The notes below the pieces were generated by a model, which did not search any database, had not been told where the DNA came from, and saw only the letters and a list, made by a program, of their open reading frames with translations. A stretch of 64,000 nucleotides of DNA from positions 682,001-746,000 of the forward strand of contig JAFCMP010000518.1 in assembly GCA_017506865.1 (NCBI GenBank), read 5' to 3'. Shown piece by piece: positions 10,487 through 22,814 of this stretch (within the stretch, counting starts at the first letter, position 1; every line of letters starts with the position of its first letter). Source of the DNA: Tribonema minus. Its lineage: Eukaryota; Sar; Xanthophyceae; Tribonematales; Tribonemataceae. The position numbers were made by a program, and so were the translations under genes.

Positions 10487-12049
10487 ATGGCAGATGGAGA
10501 ACAATCCGCAGCAGACCTCCCGGCAACCACCGCGGAGCTGAACGCCATAAAGCGGGCCCTCTACTTCTTCCCGTTGCCACCCAAGGTCAGTGGCCTGCGC
10601 TGCCTGCGCGCGGCCGCCAAGACCCTGGAGCAGAGGCTGGAGGCACTGGACAGCGCGCTGAAGGCTGGGCACAAGCACAAGCGGCTGTGCGTGCCCGTAA
10701 CGGCAGCGGCAGCAGTGCTCAACGACAGCGACCTGCTGGCGCGCATCATGCGCTACCTACCCGGCGGCCACTGGATCTACGTGGCGCCCGTAAGCCGCAC
10801 CGTAGGGGCCGCGTACATGGCGCACGTCGTGAGCACGTACGGCATCGCGCAGCTGTTTCTGACCACCGAGCAGGCAGTCTTACAGACTACCGAAACACTG
10901 TTCCAGGCCGTCTTTGAGTACGCATTCGATCGAGAAATCGAGTACATGTCGCAGTACCTCGGCAGGCTAGCAGGGGAGTCCGGTGCTTTCCATGTGGTGC
11001 ACGATATGTGCAACTGGGGCCTGCGCCTCACCTACCACGTGCTCATCGGCGCAGCGCGTCACTGCGACCTGAGCCTCCTCCAAAGCATTTACGACGATGA
11101 AATTCTCGACATAGGCCGCATCACGCCGCGCGAGTGGTGCAGGGTGGCGCTGGCGCTCGCGGCCAGCGGCGACGACGACTTCGCGCTTACGTGGCTGTCG
11201 CAGCAGCGCCGCTGCCGCGCGCGTTGGCCGCGCTACCTGCTCGCCGCCATGTGCTACAGCGCCGCGTTCAACGGTCACCTCGCGACGCTGCAGTACCTGC
11301 TGCACCCGCGCCGCGGCATTGCGGTTTTCGGGCCGTTCGAATCACCCCCATTGGAGGTTGGTGATGACTCAGACAGTCATGACTCGGACTCTGACTCGGG
11401 CGGCGACGCGCTCGACGAGCTGCTCGCAGAGGCGCGGTGGCCGGTTAACTTCAACGGCGCCGGGTTTAACAGGCAGTTCACGCTGAAGCTGATGGACAAG
11501 GCCGCCGGCAGCGGCAGCATTGAGGTGCTGGATTGGCTCACAGAGGAGGGCTTTGAGTTCTCGCACAACACCATGCCCTACGCCGCGCGCCACGGCCACG
11601 TAGCGGCGCTGCAGTGGCTCAGGCGGCAGGACTGCCCGCACAACATGGAGGATGTGTACGAGGCCGCGGTGACCAGCCACTTTGCGACCCCGGCTCTGAT
11701 GCAGTGGATCAGAACGTACGGCGGCGGCGACTGGACACCGTACGGTCTGAACGGGATGCTCAGGTTTGCGATGATATATCACAAGCATCCGGCAGTGGCA
11801 GAGTGGTTGCGCGCCCAGGGGGCGGAGTGGCCCGATACCCTGTTTCACATGTTCTACGGGTACTTGAACCGCAATGACATATTCTCTCCGCCTCGTGTGG
11901 AGATGATCGCGTGGGCTGCTTCCAAGGGCTGCCCTTGGGGTACCTGGGCAGGGTATGAATGTCACACGCTCTCTTCCGAGTCGCATTCGCCCAATGCGCA
12001 GCAGCTGCTGCACGAGGTGGGCTGCCCCTGCAAGTGTCCTCGTCAGTAG
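10487..12049 (+). CDS. Ankyrin-like repeat protein with F-box-like N-terminus
   Basis: A single open frame of 520 aa without introns, from MADGEQSAAD to a TAG stop. Residues about 1-60 are charged and helical (LRAAAKTLEQRLEALDSAL). Residues about 75-110 (LNDSDLLARIMRYLPGG, then VAPVSRT) resemble an F-box-like helix pair. The rest carries divergent ankyrin-type units: SAAFNGHLATLQYLL, AAGSGSIEVLDWLTEEG, AARHGHVAALQWLRRQDCP, WAASKGCPWG. A Ser-Asp-rich acidic loop (DDSDSHDSDSDS) interrupts the array near residue 290. The type is common in stramenopiles and giant viruses; the target protein is unknown. A role as substrate adaptor is an inference from the layout only. Other starts are possible, but this ATG begins the open frame. 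Confidence 0.75.
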   Translation: MADGEQSAADLPATTAELNAIKRALYFFPLPPKVSGLRCLRAAAKTLEQRLEALDSALKAGHKHKRLCVPVTAAAAVLNDSDLLARIMRYLPGGHWIYVAPVSRTVGAAYMAHVVSTYGIAQLFLTTEQAVLQTTETLFQAVFEYAFDREIEYMSQYLGRLAGESGAFHVVHDMCNWGLRLTYHVLIGAARHCDLSLLQSIYDDEILDIGRITPREWCRVALALAASGDDDFALTWLSQQRRCRARWPRYLLAAMCYSAAFNGHLATLQYLLHPRRGIAVFGPFESPPLEVGDDSDSHDSDSDSGGDALDELLAEARWPVNFNGAGFNRQFTLKLMDKAAGSGSIEVLDWLTEEGFEFSHNTMPYAARHGHVAALQWLRRQDCPHNMEDVYEAAVTSHFATPALMQWIRTYGGGDWTPYGLNGMLRFAMIYHKHPAVAEWLRAQGAEWPDTLFHMFYGYLNRNDIFSPPRVEMIAWAASKGCPWGTWAGYECHTLSSESHSPNAQQLLHEVGCPCKCPRQ

Positions 12050-12090
12050 GAGGGCATGTTTGGAGCAGAGTCAGGGCTACAGACACTCAA

Positions 12091-12133
12091 GGGGGTGAAG
12101 GTTGAGGTTAGATGTGGGGTAAGGGTTGGGGTG
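12091..12133 (+). repeat. Degenerate TTAGGG tract just after a stop codon
   Basis: GGTTGAGGTTAG and GGGGTAAGGGTTGGGG units lie about 40 bp past the stop of the ankyrin-like gene, probably in its 3' UTR, with the G-rich strand as sense. Confidence 0.6.
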
Positions 12134-12408
12134 TGCGGGTATCTTTCGTGGACAGCCTTGTAATGAACACCGCAGAGCGACGCACATGCGATGTGTGGAT
12201 GAGTGAGGCGTTGCCTTTACTCTCAGAAGCGTGTGCTTCCGCTTGCGAAACTTGCCCCTGTGGCTGCCTGCTGCGTGTTGTACATACATTCAACATGTAT
12301 AGACGTACCATGCATGGTCGTAAAAAAGTTGTTCTCTCCATATTGAGCGCTTGTTATATGCATCGATGGGGTTGTGTACCAATGATGATTTCGGTGCTGC
12401 ACATTACT

Positions 12409-12865
12409 GTTGTGTACTTTTTATTGATTCTCGCTCAAGGCGCGAAAAAGCCCAGATGGTGGATGCGCATGGACTTGCAACCAGAATCTACATGTGTGCT
12501 TGTGAACACCTTGAAAGTGTCTCAATGCGCACTGCCGATCACTTCTGTTGTGTACTTTTATTATATTCCACTTGTGGCTGACTGTTGTGTACTTTTTATT
12601 AATTCTCGCTCAGGGCGCGAAAAAGCCCAGATGATTGGCATCTAGCTGTAAGGAATCTACATGTCGTATGACAGTCTGAAAGTGTCGCAACGACAACCAC
12701 TCAAACGCCGCCACCGCCAAATGGCATCTCGGGGTCCTCCCCTACGTCCTCCTCCATGTGCCCCCCCCCCCTGGATTCTGCCATGTGTGTCATGACACGG
12801 CCAGAGTACGCCATGTGGAGCGCTGTTGTGTACTTCAACCAGCAAGAATTTCAGTGGCAGTGGCT
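12409..12865 (-). mobile_element. Stack of LINE family C 3' tails (minus)
   Basis: Read on the minus strand, several 5'-truncated tails follow each other head to tail. Each ends in the tail motif GCGAGAATTAATAAAAAGTA followed by CACAAC. Boundaries (the motif GTTGTGTAC on the plus strand) lie at 12409, 12547, 12584 and 12825. The best copy, 12584-12824, matches the 3' ends at 37.8-38.8 kb over about 240 bp, including a G run and the block GCATCTCGGGGTCC. The others are shorter or more diverged. There are no intact reading frames. Confidence 0.7.
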
Positions 12866-13604
12866 GTGTACTTCAACCAGTAGGAATTTTAGCGGCTTCT
12901 GGCTGGACAGTGCATATCATAATATTCAGGCTCTTTCATCTCAAACTTTGTCGTCGACTCGTGGCGATTGCATTGCTATGCTGCTGACTTCATGCGCTAC
13001 AGGTGCCACACACTATCAAAATCAATGCGATAGTGGTAGAATCTACAGTAAACCCAAGTCCATGAGAACAAGCAGCAACATGAAAGCGCGCAATTCTGAA
13101 TGTGCACAGGTGCATGAACACGCGCTGCAGCTGTCATGAGAATGGCTAGCGCCAACCTGACGCAGTGTCATATGCGGCAGCAGTTGCTTAAGCCACACAC
13201 TAATCAAGCCAATGGCATCTCAGGAATGTTGCTGCTCTCAGCACTAGTGCCACAGCGAGCACATTGTATGTCAGACGCACTCAATTACTGTCATAATTTA
13301 ATGCTCGCTTAGAGCGAAAAGGCCCAGATGGTAGATGTCTGATGGTAGATGTTCAGCTTGCACCCAGAATCAACAATGTCACGTCTTTATGGAAACTAGA
13401 AACTGTCTAAAAATGGGCACTGAGATGACGATGATCATAATGACAAAGCCAAGTGGCATCTCAAACTTTTTGAGATGCTTTACTGCAGCCGTTTCTCCGC
13501 GGATCTGACAATGTATCAGCCATGTATCAGCCATTGCCATGGTGGTGAACTTTTCACAACCTCAACTTGAACTTATGATGTGATCTCATGAGGAAACACG
13601 TGGT
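12866..13604. other. Intergenic with an old LINE C tail
   Basis: The segment 13295-13470 repeats the LINE C tail on the minus strand in strongly decayed form (GCTCGCTTAGAGCGAAAAGG, then CAAGTGGCATCTCAAA). Nothing else is recognised. Confidence 0.5.
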
Positions 13605-14909
13605 GTGGCCACCATGGACGGCAGGTTCTTCACAGCTGATTGCTTGGAGCTGCGTCCGGTGCCAGCTCATTTCATTCTGGCTTTCCTCCGTCCAACCCTC
13701 ATGATCAGGAGCACATGCCGCGCTTTCCACAGTGCTGTTGACACTCATGAGGCCAAGAAGAAACACCAGACTGTGGTCACCGATGCTGTAGCCAGCATCA
13801 GCCTCATTCAGTGGGCGGTGCGCAACGGCTTGGACCCGGAGCTTGCGCAGGCATCACGCATCAGCTGCGGCTACCTCGAAGGGGTGCGCTCGCTGCGCAC
13901 GCTGTACGAGCTGCCCTTGAACATGCTGCAAGCCAACCGGGCTGCCAGGGGAGGGCACCTCACGATGCTCCAGTGTATGCGAGAAAACAGATGTCCCATG
14001 GACGAGCTCACCTGCGCTGCGGCCGCAGAAGGAAGTCATCTGGAGGTGGCGCAGTGGCTTCGCAGTACCGCCGGCTGCCGATGGGATGCGGAGATTTGCA
14101 GGAAAGTCGCAGCGGGCGGGCACCTTAAGGTGCTGTAGTGGGTTGTTGACAACTACTGTCTTTGCGAGGAGGATACGGGCTGGGAGGCCGCCCGGCGTGG
14201 GGACCTTGTCATGCTACAGTGGGTTTATGACAACGGTTGCCCGTTGGGCACATCCACGTGCTCGGGGACGGCCAGCCACGGGCACTTGGGTGTGTTACAG
14301 TGGGCACGAGCCATAGGCTGCGGATGGGACGAGGAGACATGCGACAGAGCCGCATTGGGGGGACATCTAGAGGTGCTCCAGTGGGCGCGAGCCAATGGGT
14401 GCCCGTGGCACGAGCGAACGTGCATGGTGGCGGCTTTTAACGGGCACCTGGAATTACTTCAGTGGGCTCGTCTCTCTGGGTGCCCATGGAACGAGGAGAC
14501 GTGCTTTGTTGCTGCGCAGAACGGCTACCTTGACGTCCTGCAGTGGGCACGGGCTCACAAGTGCCCGTGGGACCCATGGACCTGTGCTGAGGCAGCGACC
14601 AACGGACACTTTGGCGTGCTGCAATGGGCACGTGCTCATGGGTGCCCATGGGACGAGCGCACATGCCATGGCGCAGCAATGGGCGGGCATCTCGAGATCC
14701 TGCAGTGGGCGCGAGCCAACAATTGTCCATGGAACGCCTACACCTGCACACGCGCCGCAGTACGTGGGCACCTCGAAGTGCTGCAGTGGGCACGAGCGAA
14801 CGGGTGCCCATGGGATAGCCAAACTTGTCACTTCGCCCGCCACGGCAAACACATGGGGTTGCTTGCGTGGGCTCCCGCCAACGGGTGCCCAAGCGACGTG
14901 GAGACATGA
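13605..14909 (+). pseudogene. Ankyrin-like repeat gene with an internal TAG
   Basis: The reading frame runs from MATMDGRFFTAD to TGA at 14907-14909, about 434 codons without introns. It has one in-frame TAG at 14136-14138, where the repeat has CAG (VLQWV becomes VL-stop-WV). The N-terminus has the F-box-like segment ILAFLRPTLMIRSTCRAF, shared nearly word for word with the gene at 32740. Twelve 27-residue units of the form GGHLEVLQWARANGCPWDE follow. Apart from the one stop the frame is open on both sides, so this is a young pseudogene, a sequencing error or a null allele. The last unit (LLAWAPANGCPSDVET) is cut short compared with its relatives. Confidence 0.75.
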
Positions 14910-16247
14910 TGCAGGTGGACCGTATACAGGGGCACCGCAACGTGGTGCAGGACAACAGGCGACATCGCAATGCCAAGTGGCTTGGTGAACACCCAGGTAA
15001 TCCAAGAGACTGGGCAACAATTTTTAGCAACCGCTTCTGTGCCAATACTGAGCTGCTCTTTCATCATCCTGGCAATCGGGTCTTGTGAGGTTAGCCATGC
15101 AGAAAACTCGTGCTGATGTCAAGGTCACAACATGAGTAGGTTCTGTTCAGAAAAGCAGTAAAGTGTGTTTGAGCAGCAGTGCACGTACATGCAGGCATAA
15201 ATTGTCAGACATGATGCAACAAGCACATTTGCGCAACCTGCTTCTTGCAAGAAATACAAATTCCACTGGTTGACCTGCAATCGCAAGAGCTTGTAGCTAC
15301 TCCAGCTTCTTGTTTGTGCAGCCAGCACACAGGTACTTTGGGTAATAATCTGCTGCTTCAGTGCAATGACGCACCAGCCAAACTGGTACAAAGCACGTCT
15401 CGCCATGAACATTACAGCAGCCAATCAGAACCATTTCCTTCCGCAGATCCGCTTTCACAGTCTGAACCTCTGTCCTACCTGCTGGTTGTGCAGGACCAGT
15501 CGGCACAAGGGGAGGGCAGGTTGCCGGCATGGCTTCTGCAGCCGTGCGCGGTCACACAGAGCTGGACCTGGCAATGCTGAGGCGGGCAGCTGTACATATT
15601 GCCACTGGGTCGCCATGGTGGGGACCCTGAAGGCGCAGGTAATGATTACAAGATTGTACGCTAGAACACGTGCTCGTTGATGCAATTCATTGCGGCGGAT
15701 ATAATCAACCAGCAGTGTTTATGCTGCAGCTCCTCATGAAAGTAACTGGTTGAATTTATTGACAATGCAGCGCGTGGTGACGACACGAGTGCCAAACAAT
15801 ACTGCCATTAGCTCCACAGTCAGTGCCTGGCGCAGCTCTGGCGGCTGAACCCCGGCCATTGCACCATCCAGATTTGTGCCCCGTTGGTTCCGTCGTTTGC
15901 ACCACAAATGCATATGCATGGTGCATATGTCAAACAACAATAGCTACAGACTACAGCCCACATATAATGTGAGATGCTATACGTAGTACATTCAGGGTGA
16001 AGGACAGCAATACTTCAAATATGTATTTAAAAAAATTCGTGAACGGGGGTACCCGTAGCACTCATCAGCAATCAAAGCCTCGCAGCATACTGTTCAGGAC
16101 ATTCCAATGGGGGGACCTCACAAAATACGAACTCGCGTACACCAACAAGTGGCAAAACCTGCATCTCGTAAAGTCAGGCTAATGGCCTCGTGTATGATGT
16201 GAAGCTGGAACTCAGCGCTAGCTGCGCTACATGTGTGTCATTGCTGT

Positions 16248-16366
16248 GCTCAGTGAGCCTGCATGCATGACTATATTAATGCAGGAACACTGTATGAGCT
16301 CTCAGTGAGCCTGCATGTATGACCATTTTACTATTTGATGCAGGAATCATCAATACTGTGTGAGCT
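16248..16366. repeat. Tandem duplication, two ~58-bp units
   Basis: CAGTGAGCCTGCATG, then TATGACYAT, ATGCAGGAA and TGTATGAGCTC or TGTGTGAGCTC, occur twice in a row. Confidence 0.65.
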
Positions 16367-17955
16367 CATGTCATACTGCTGAGTCGAACAACAGCATTTC
16401 TGAGTTGTATGGCTATGAGGGCACGTCTTACTATCACCTACATATGGCAATGCATCATATGTCATGTGAAGCACACAGTGTCTCTTACCTGCTGCTGCGG
16501 CTGCAGTGAGGGTTGAGGTTAGGGCAATGGTTTGCTGCAGCTGCCAAGCTTCATCTTGTGCGAACCTTTCATTAATGCTGGCAGTGTCAAACTTTCTCCT
16601 ATCACACTCTCAATGCAAATACTGCTCTTTAGCAGGTCAACAAATGTGTGAGTGTGAATTCTGGTACAGGGTATTTGGCTCTTGATGCATTTTCTGACAT
16701 TTTACAATAGGCAAACGATCATTGGTGTACGTACAGTAGTACTGGCAGTAGATGTGCATGACAGCAGACTTTAGAGCATAGAAGTATTTAACGTTACCGG
16801 CCATACACAGTTGGCGTTCAGCAGGTGCTGCCGCCACCCACAATTCACCTGCATGCCTTGGCCACCATTGATAATATAATAATGCATGCGGAGTGCATTT
16901 GCGGGTGACACTACTACATGACACCTCTACACTTCGACCCTGACACAAGCATGAACCTACATTCGTGCAATGCTGTGTGGCCCATGCCAAAAAGGTGGGC
17001 GCATCATGGCCACTCCATCGTACGCCGTAGTACGCGCGCACCACACAGGGCTGGAGCCAGACAGCTGCACATCTCCCTACAATGGATTCATGTGCTGCGC
17101 TCAACAGGTACATTATGATACTGTAGTGCCAACCGCATTCTTGATTGCTCGTGCAGCTGACTGGTCTGTTTGTGGCACAATCACCAGCATGTCACTGGTG
17201 GCGCTCGTCATCACCTACTAGTCATAGTATGGGATACCCAGTGATATTGTGCATCGCCATGCAGATGTTGCTAGATGTGCATCATGCCGCCTGTGGATGC
17301 TTTCTGTTTGCATGCCATGACTACAACACACCTATACTAACTGTGCTCCGGCTGCTTGCAGCTTTAGCCAGTATAGCATACCAGCAGTAGTGCAATTGCA
17401 TGATCACCAAAAATAGTTCACAAGCTCTGGCGCCTGAGCTGGTGTAGAGCACTGCAATGGTGAAGGCGGCCTGATTGCTTTGTGCTTTGCACTGCTAGGC
17501 TGGTATTGTAGCACATCAAACAATGCTCTTAACGTGAGTCAGAGTCAGTGTACCTCATCCACATGCAGTGCTTGTTTGGCCGAACTCAATGCATATACTG
17601 AGAATCATAGTGTTGCAGCACGCTTGTTGTTGAACAAAATCAAGTTAGACTTATGAGGCCTGTGGTAAAGTATGCTGCTTTAATCAGCATATTGAACCAT
17701 GTTCCACCTGCCATAGCACATTACGCGATAGTGCTGCTCTACTTGTGCGTTGCCGTAATGAGTGATTAGTGAAGCTTAGTGTTAAGCATCGCTGAATGCA
17801 CTTGTCATCTTCTTCAAATCAATGCTGATGTGCCGTGTTTCGTAGCACTGTTATATGAAGCTGCCACTAAATCGTTGCCTGCTCGCAAAGTGAGTCAGAC
17901 AAGCCTTGTCAGCGCGACTATTGTAAGAGAATGAGGGCCCCAGTTATGTCTTTGA

Positions 17956-17958
<3 letters not shown>

Positions 17959-17987
<29 letters not shown>
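17959..17987. repeat. (CT)n microsatellite
   Basis: About fourteen uninterrupted CT units. Confidence 0.95.
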
Positions 17988-17990
<3 letters not shown>

Positions 17991-20900
17991 ACTGCGGCAT
18001 TTGCAGATATTCGTGGCTGCATGCATCACTCAAACATCGACAGGTGAGCTCATGGCACACTGTTGTTGCTTGCCAATGGGATGAGGTGACGGACTGTGAC
18101 GTGTTTACTGACTCCAACTCCAGCTCCAACAGAGATTGCTCCGAGATTCTCACAGTGTCTGCTGTGCCGATGCAGCCGAATCGCATGCGGAAATACAACT
18201 TACGCCATAGTAATACCCTAATACTTTTAGTTTGCACATCGAAAGAACGTGTGCTGCACTCTCCCTAACTTTCCAGCATCCGGCGTGCAAACCAGTATGT
18301 AGTCTGCGATTCTGAGTCAGGGCATGAGCAAGCACATATGGTTATGACGGCAGTGCTGAGTGCATCACCAGTTCCATCATGAAGCGGGTGGTTGGTTTCC
18401 AGAACCGCCTGTACAATTTCTGCATAGTGGCACATACACAAACGTACCAGATTGTGTGCTAACACCAAGTATCTCCAGATATGCCTTGCACTCAATCAGG
18501 TTGCCAATCGTGCACTTTGCATGCCCGCAAGCGGTGACATAATCTTTTTCATGTCAACCACAGGCAAGGTTGGCCCCTCAAGCAGATTGCTCAATTCGCC
18601 TATGGTCTTGTTGTGGCGGTGGGTAAAGCCTGCATCTGATTACAAGTCTGGTGAAATCAGTGATAGTAGATACCTCACTTTGCATTGAAGCCAATCTTGA
18701 GGTAGATGATCATACAAAGACACATGCACATGAGAGCCTCGCAGGTAGCCGTGCAGGATAAGCTCGAGACAATCATCATGATGACTAAGTAGCGTTGGCA
18801 ATTGCTCCATAAGTGGCCTACAATGTGTACCTGCTGCACAGTCTTGGGGTCTGTTGTCATTTTCAACTTGAATGTGCACTTCAATGTTATGGTGAATGGC
18901 ATCCTACAACCTTGCCTTCAAGTTGGGCATGCTATAGAAACACCAACTGTTGAGTGACATATGTGCTCTTACTAGTAGATGGTACTGCTGCATGATCTCA
19001 AAGAAACACAAAGCACTTCAGGGTGAACATATTCTTGGAACTACACTTTAAAAAGTGATGTACCTCGTCAGGTAGAGCTACGTGTGTGAAGCTGTTGGTT
19101 TTGTGATCGGGAGGTGGACGCCATCTTCAGTTGTGACACTTTTTTGCGGATGCCCGAACAGGCACGCAAGAGCCATTTCTGAAGTTGCAACTACAGGAGT
19201 TACAAAGATACACAGTACACTATAGTACATTGACGAGGCATTGATGAGGCATTGTCTACACAGCTCCATCGGCTTCACATACACACTGCATGCTTGGAAC
19301 ACTGGCGATATAGATGTCTGGTTTGCGTTGTGCAGCAGTATCAGTACTATACCTCCCAAATTCATACGCTGCAATTTCAGCTGTCAGTTTGCGTACGTCT
19401 ATCCTATACTGTATAGGTGCTGGCAAACTTTGACATTTTACTGGCAGACTTGCGTATGCACAGTGACCTGGCCAGCTTTTATGTAGCAGCGCTGCAGCGC
19501 TGCCTAGGTGTGCTCGTTATTTTCGAGCTGGAGTTCAAACGGTTTGTGACCACTGGTGGCACATTTGATGGTGCACTCACTGGTCCACTCCTGTGAAAAT
19601 TCACGTCTCTCCCGCAGGCAGCTGCACATCAGGGACATTTCAAGCTGCAATCTTAACAATGGCGGAGCCACTGGCACCCTATTAGGGTTGGGGGTAGGGT
19701 CAACGCATGCTGCATGTGCGCCCAGGGAATGGGTATACACTTAAGTACTTGATGGTGTCAGTGCGCTCAGTTTTGCGAAGCCTTGTACGTGCATGGAGGG
19801 GTTGGCAAAACGATGCGGCCTTCAAGGAATAGCAAGCCCACTGCCCATGTAAACATGACACTAGTGACGAGCGAACTGTGCTCCCCCCTCCCCGCAGCTG
19901 ACCTTGCGCAGGTTGTCGAAGATCAGGCGGCCCTCGCAGACGCCCTGCACGATGGCCGCAAAGTCGTCCGTGAGCAGCACCATATCCGCGGCGTCGCTGG
20001 CAATGCTTGAGCCGGAGGACATTGCAATGCCCACGTCCGCATTGCGCAGCGCTGGCGAGTCGTTGACGCCATCGCCTGTCACGCCCACCCTGCACGCGGG
20101 AGCAAGGTGTAGCGGTGTCAGCCGCACAGCTCGCACGCGTGCAGCAGCAATGACCTGCCGTGATGTTGCGGTTTGGGCTACCCGAGGCTAGGTTTGTGCG
20201 GCTGCAAGCAGCGTGCCAGTGACCACAACTGTGCAGTTCACACTACCCAAGGCAAGATGTGTGCAGCTCAAGCAGCATGCAAACGCAGTCAGTACGTGAA
20301 GAAGTATAACATTGTCTGAAAGTACGGGCCTGCGCGCTGTCGTCTGTAGCATAGCTCAGCCAAGAGAAGCTGGCTGGCTGGGCTTTTTCAATGTGTACGC
20401 GCTGACTCAGCAGGTGATTATGATACTACTACATGCATCACACAATACGGAAACAACGGAATAGATTGTGACGAGACAAAACAGGAAAGGCGCGGCATCT
20501 TTGTAGCATGGGCACGGGTGAATGGCATCAATTGCCTGACGACAAGTGCAGCCTCGTCTGAAGCGCCCCGCGCATATGAGTCAAATGCTACTGAGGCGGA
20601 TTGGCAGCTCTGCATTCCACAGATACGCTGTGCACTAACGCACATACCCGTATATGTGACATGCGTCTTTAAACTGTCACCCACACAACCAGTTTACATA
20701 AACATGTAGGGGCTTTACTTACATAACCAGTTTACATTCACATGCTGCAGCTTTGGAGGGTTGCAGCCTTTGAGTGGAAGCTGGCGGAGCACTGGTGAAA
20801 GGCTCATTAGCGCGTGACTCCCATGCCTTGAACGCTTACAAGCTTGCAGCACGCCAGTGTGATAACAACAGCACTGATGGACCTAGGCCGACAGTTGCGC

Positions 20901-21739
20901 AATGGTGCCAACCTGCGGATGACACTCAACTGCATTGCGCAGTCAGAGCTCAGCAAATCTTGAGGTCGTTCCCCATAGACGAACGCTACCCGTCAGCGCT
21001 GCATCTAGGGTAGATCCTCCAAGTGCAACCTTGAATCGTTGTGCTCTTATCTCATGCGCTCAGAACCGCAACTTTATGTGTGTGGCTTGTGGAGCCAACT
21101 ACATAAACACATGACAACTTCAAGGCGAAGTTTCCATGACGCACCTGTCGCCGCGCTTGGCCGCCTCTTTGACGAGCAGCAGCTTCTGCTCCGGCATGGC
21201 GCGCGCAAACACGAGCTCGCGGTGCGACAGCACAAAGTCCCAGCCCTCTGCCGACAGTGCATTCGCCTCATCCCCTACCAGCACCATGGCAGTGCTCGCC
21301 CCCCCGTGAAACTGCGACTGCAAGTTCAAGTTGGAGGGTGAACCGGCTTTGGCGCCGCTGTTGCAGCCCACAACAGCTGTGACAGAGGGAGCCGCTGTAG
21401 CTGCAGGCACAGCAATGGCAGAGGGAGCTGCAGGCTCGGTGGCGCGTATGAAGCGTGATGCTGTGTCGGGGTTTTCGGGGCCGGTGATGATGCCGACGTC
21501 GCGCGCAATGGCAACCGCAGTGGCGGGCGCGTCGCCAGTGACCTGCAGCGTTTGCAGCAGTTACCGTCAGTTGAGCTGATGTGAAATAACAGTATAATAA
21601 CTGTTGGTGGCGGCTGAGGTGCAGGGGAGAATAATAGTGATGGGGTTTCATGGCTGCGAATCGTCCAGAGGCACGCGCGGCTGGTGGGCACCATAAGTAT
21701 TGCCTGTCACTAGTGAATACTAGTGTACAGCCGGTTGTC

Positions 21740-21905
21740 ATCGCAGCGACTGCAGAGGCGCAGGGGAAGCCCAACTTGAACTTGAACTTGAAGCATTGTG
21801 GCGTTGTGGGCTGAGCACAATTGGCAGGTACTGCTGACGGGCACCACAGGGAAGGCAGTGGCTAGGGGTGGGGGGAGGTCGCCGGCCACCCTGAAGTCCG
21901 CTGCA
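21740..21905 (-). pseudogene. Decayed copy of ATPase exon 6
   Basis: Upstream of exon 6 in the sense of transcription, the minus strand reads VAGDLPPPLATAFP after a CATTGCAG acceptor, parallel to VTGDAPATAVAIA of the real exon. The copy even contains the same CAAGTTCAAGTT-type insert that the real exon carries as SNLNLQ. Confidence 0.5.
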
Positions 21906-22795
21906 ATGGAAGATTGGGGACACTCCACATTGGATATTTGCACGCTGGCGGGCCGCAGAGCAGCTGGGCCATTGAGGGAACTGGCCAGCCCGTCAGATTG
22001 CACCAGGTTGCGGAAATATCAGTTCTCTATATGTGCAATTCAACTAGCACATGCATGTACTTCAAGTAGCGCTTGCAGTTGCAACGTCTACCAGCGAGTT
22101 GACACTATGCTTTACAGCATTTTCTCGTGACGGTGTGTGCTTGCCCCAAAACAGAACTCTTTGCAAGCCATCCACTGGACGTGTGCGTCTGCACGCTGGC
22201 TTGGGTCAATAAACCTTGGCTGCCCACTCTGCACTGGCTCAGCATCACTAGCATGCAGCAGCTGCAACTGCGTCACCAAATTAAAGTAAGCCGCATGCTT
22301 CCCTCTTGAGGCGCGAAGTTGGCAACTCCTTTGCAAACCGACGGGCACTGGATGCCTATGTACACTCTGCATAAGCAGACCAGTATTAGAGATGAACTGG
22401 TGACAGGGTTAGGGCGAGAGATGACGCAAGCCGCCCATGATGTGGATGCCCGGTGCAACGGCTCTATAGAAAGCCAACAGCAATCAGCAGTGCGCTGTTG
22501 ATTCATACAGTACACGCCAGCGATCCTGCTGCCGCGGACACGATGCCGGCGCCTCTTCAGAGTTCCCTGAACCGTCGTGATTGAGGGCTGAGCATCCACG
22601 TGATCACTGCCAGTGAGCACGTGAACCAAATGTATGGGCGCACTCAGTTCTGATGAGGAACAACATCATGATAATTGTTAAGAAGCTATCTCAAGTTCAA
22701 AATAGAGGAGTAAAATCAATCTACGCACACGCATCTGTATCAGAGCCAAGCTAAGGCACTGTGTGTGACAGCGCAGGCACCCATGAAGTCGCCGC

Positions 22796-22814
22796 AAACC
22801 CTAAACCCTAACCC
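22796..22814 (-). repeat. TTAGGG-like tract in ATPase intron
   Basis: The plus strand reads AAACCCTAAACCCTAACCC; the sense strand is G-rich. A short opposite-strand GGGTTAGGG lies at about 22405 in the same intron. Confidence 0.85.

Larger units (their letters stand above)
14910..19902. other. Long stretch without recognisable genes
   Basis: No exon with convincing similarity was found. The stretch holds a tandem duplication at 16248-16366 (two units starting CAGTGAGCCTGCATG), a (CT)n microsatellite at 17959-17987, TTAGGG-like tracts at 16508-16526 and 19681-19700, and AT-rich intergenic-looking sequence. Exons for the missing membrane part of the ATPase were looked for at 15-19.9 kb on the minus strand and not seen. 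Confidence 0.45.

Noticed and set aside
14437-15045. Minus-strand frames opposite the second ankyrin-like gene
   Set aside because: Same reason: antisense of repeats.
19078-19374. Possible M5-M6 exon of the ATPase
   Set aside because: It has some hydrophobic stretches but none of the conserved residues of these segments.
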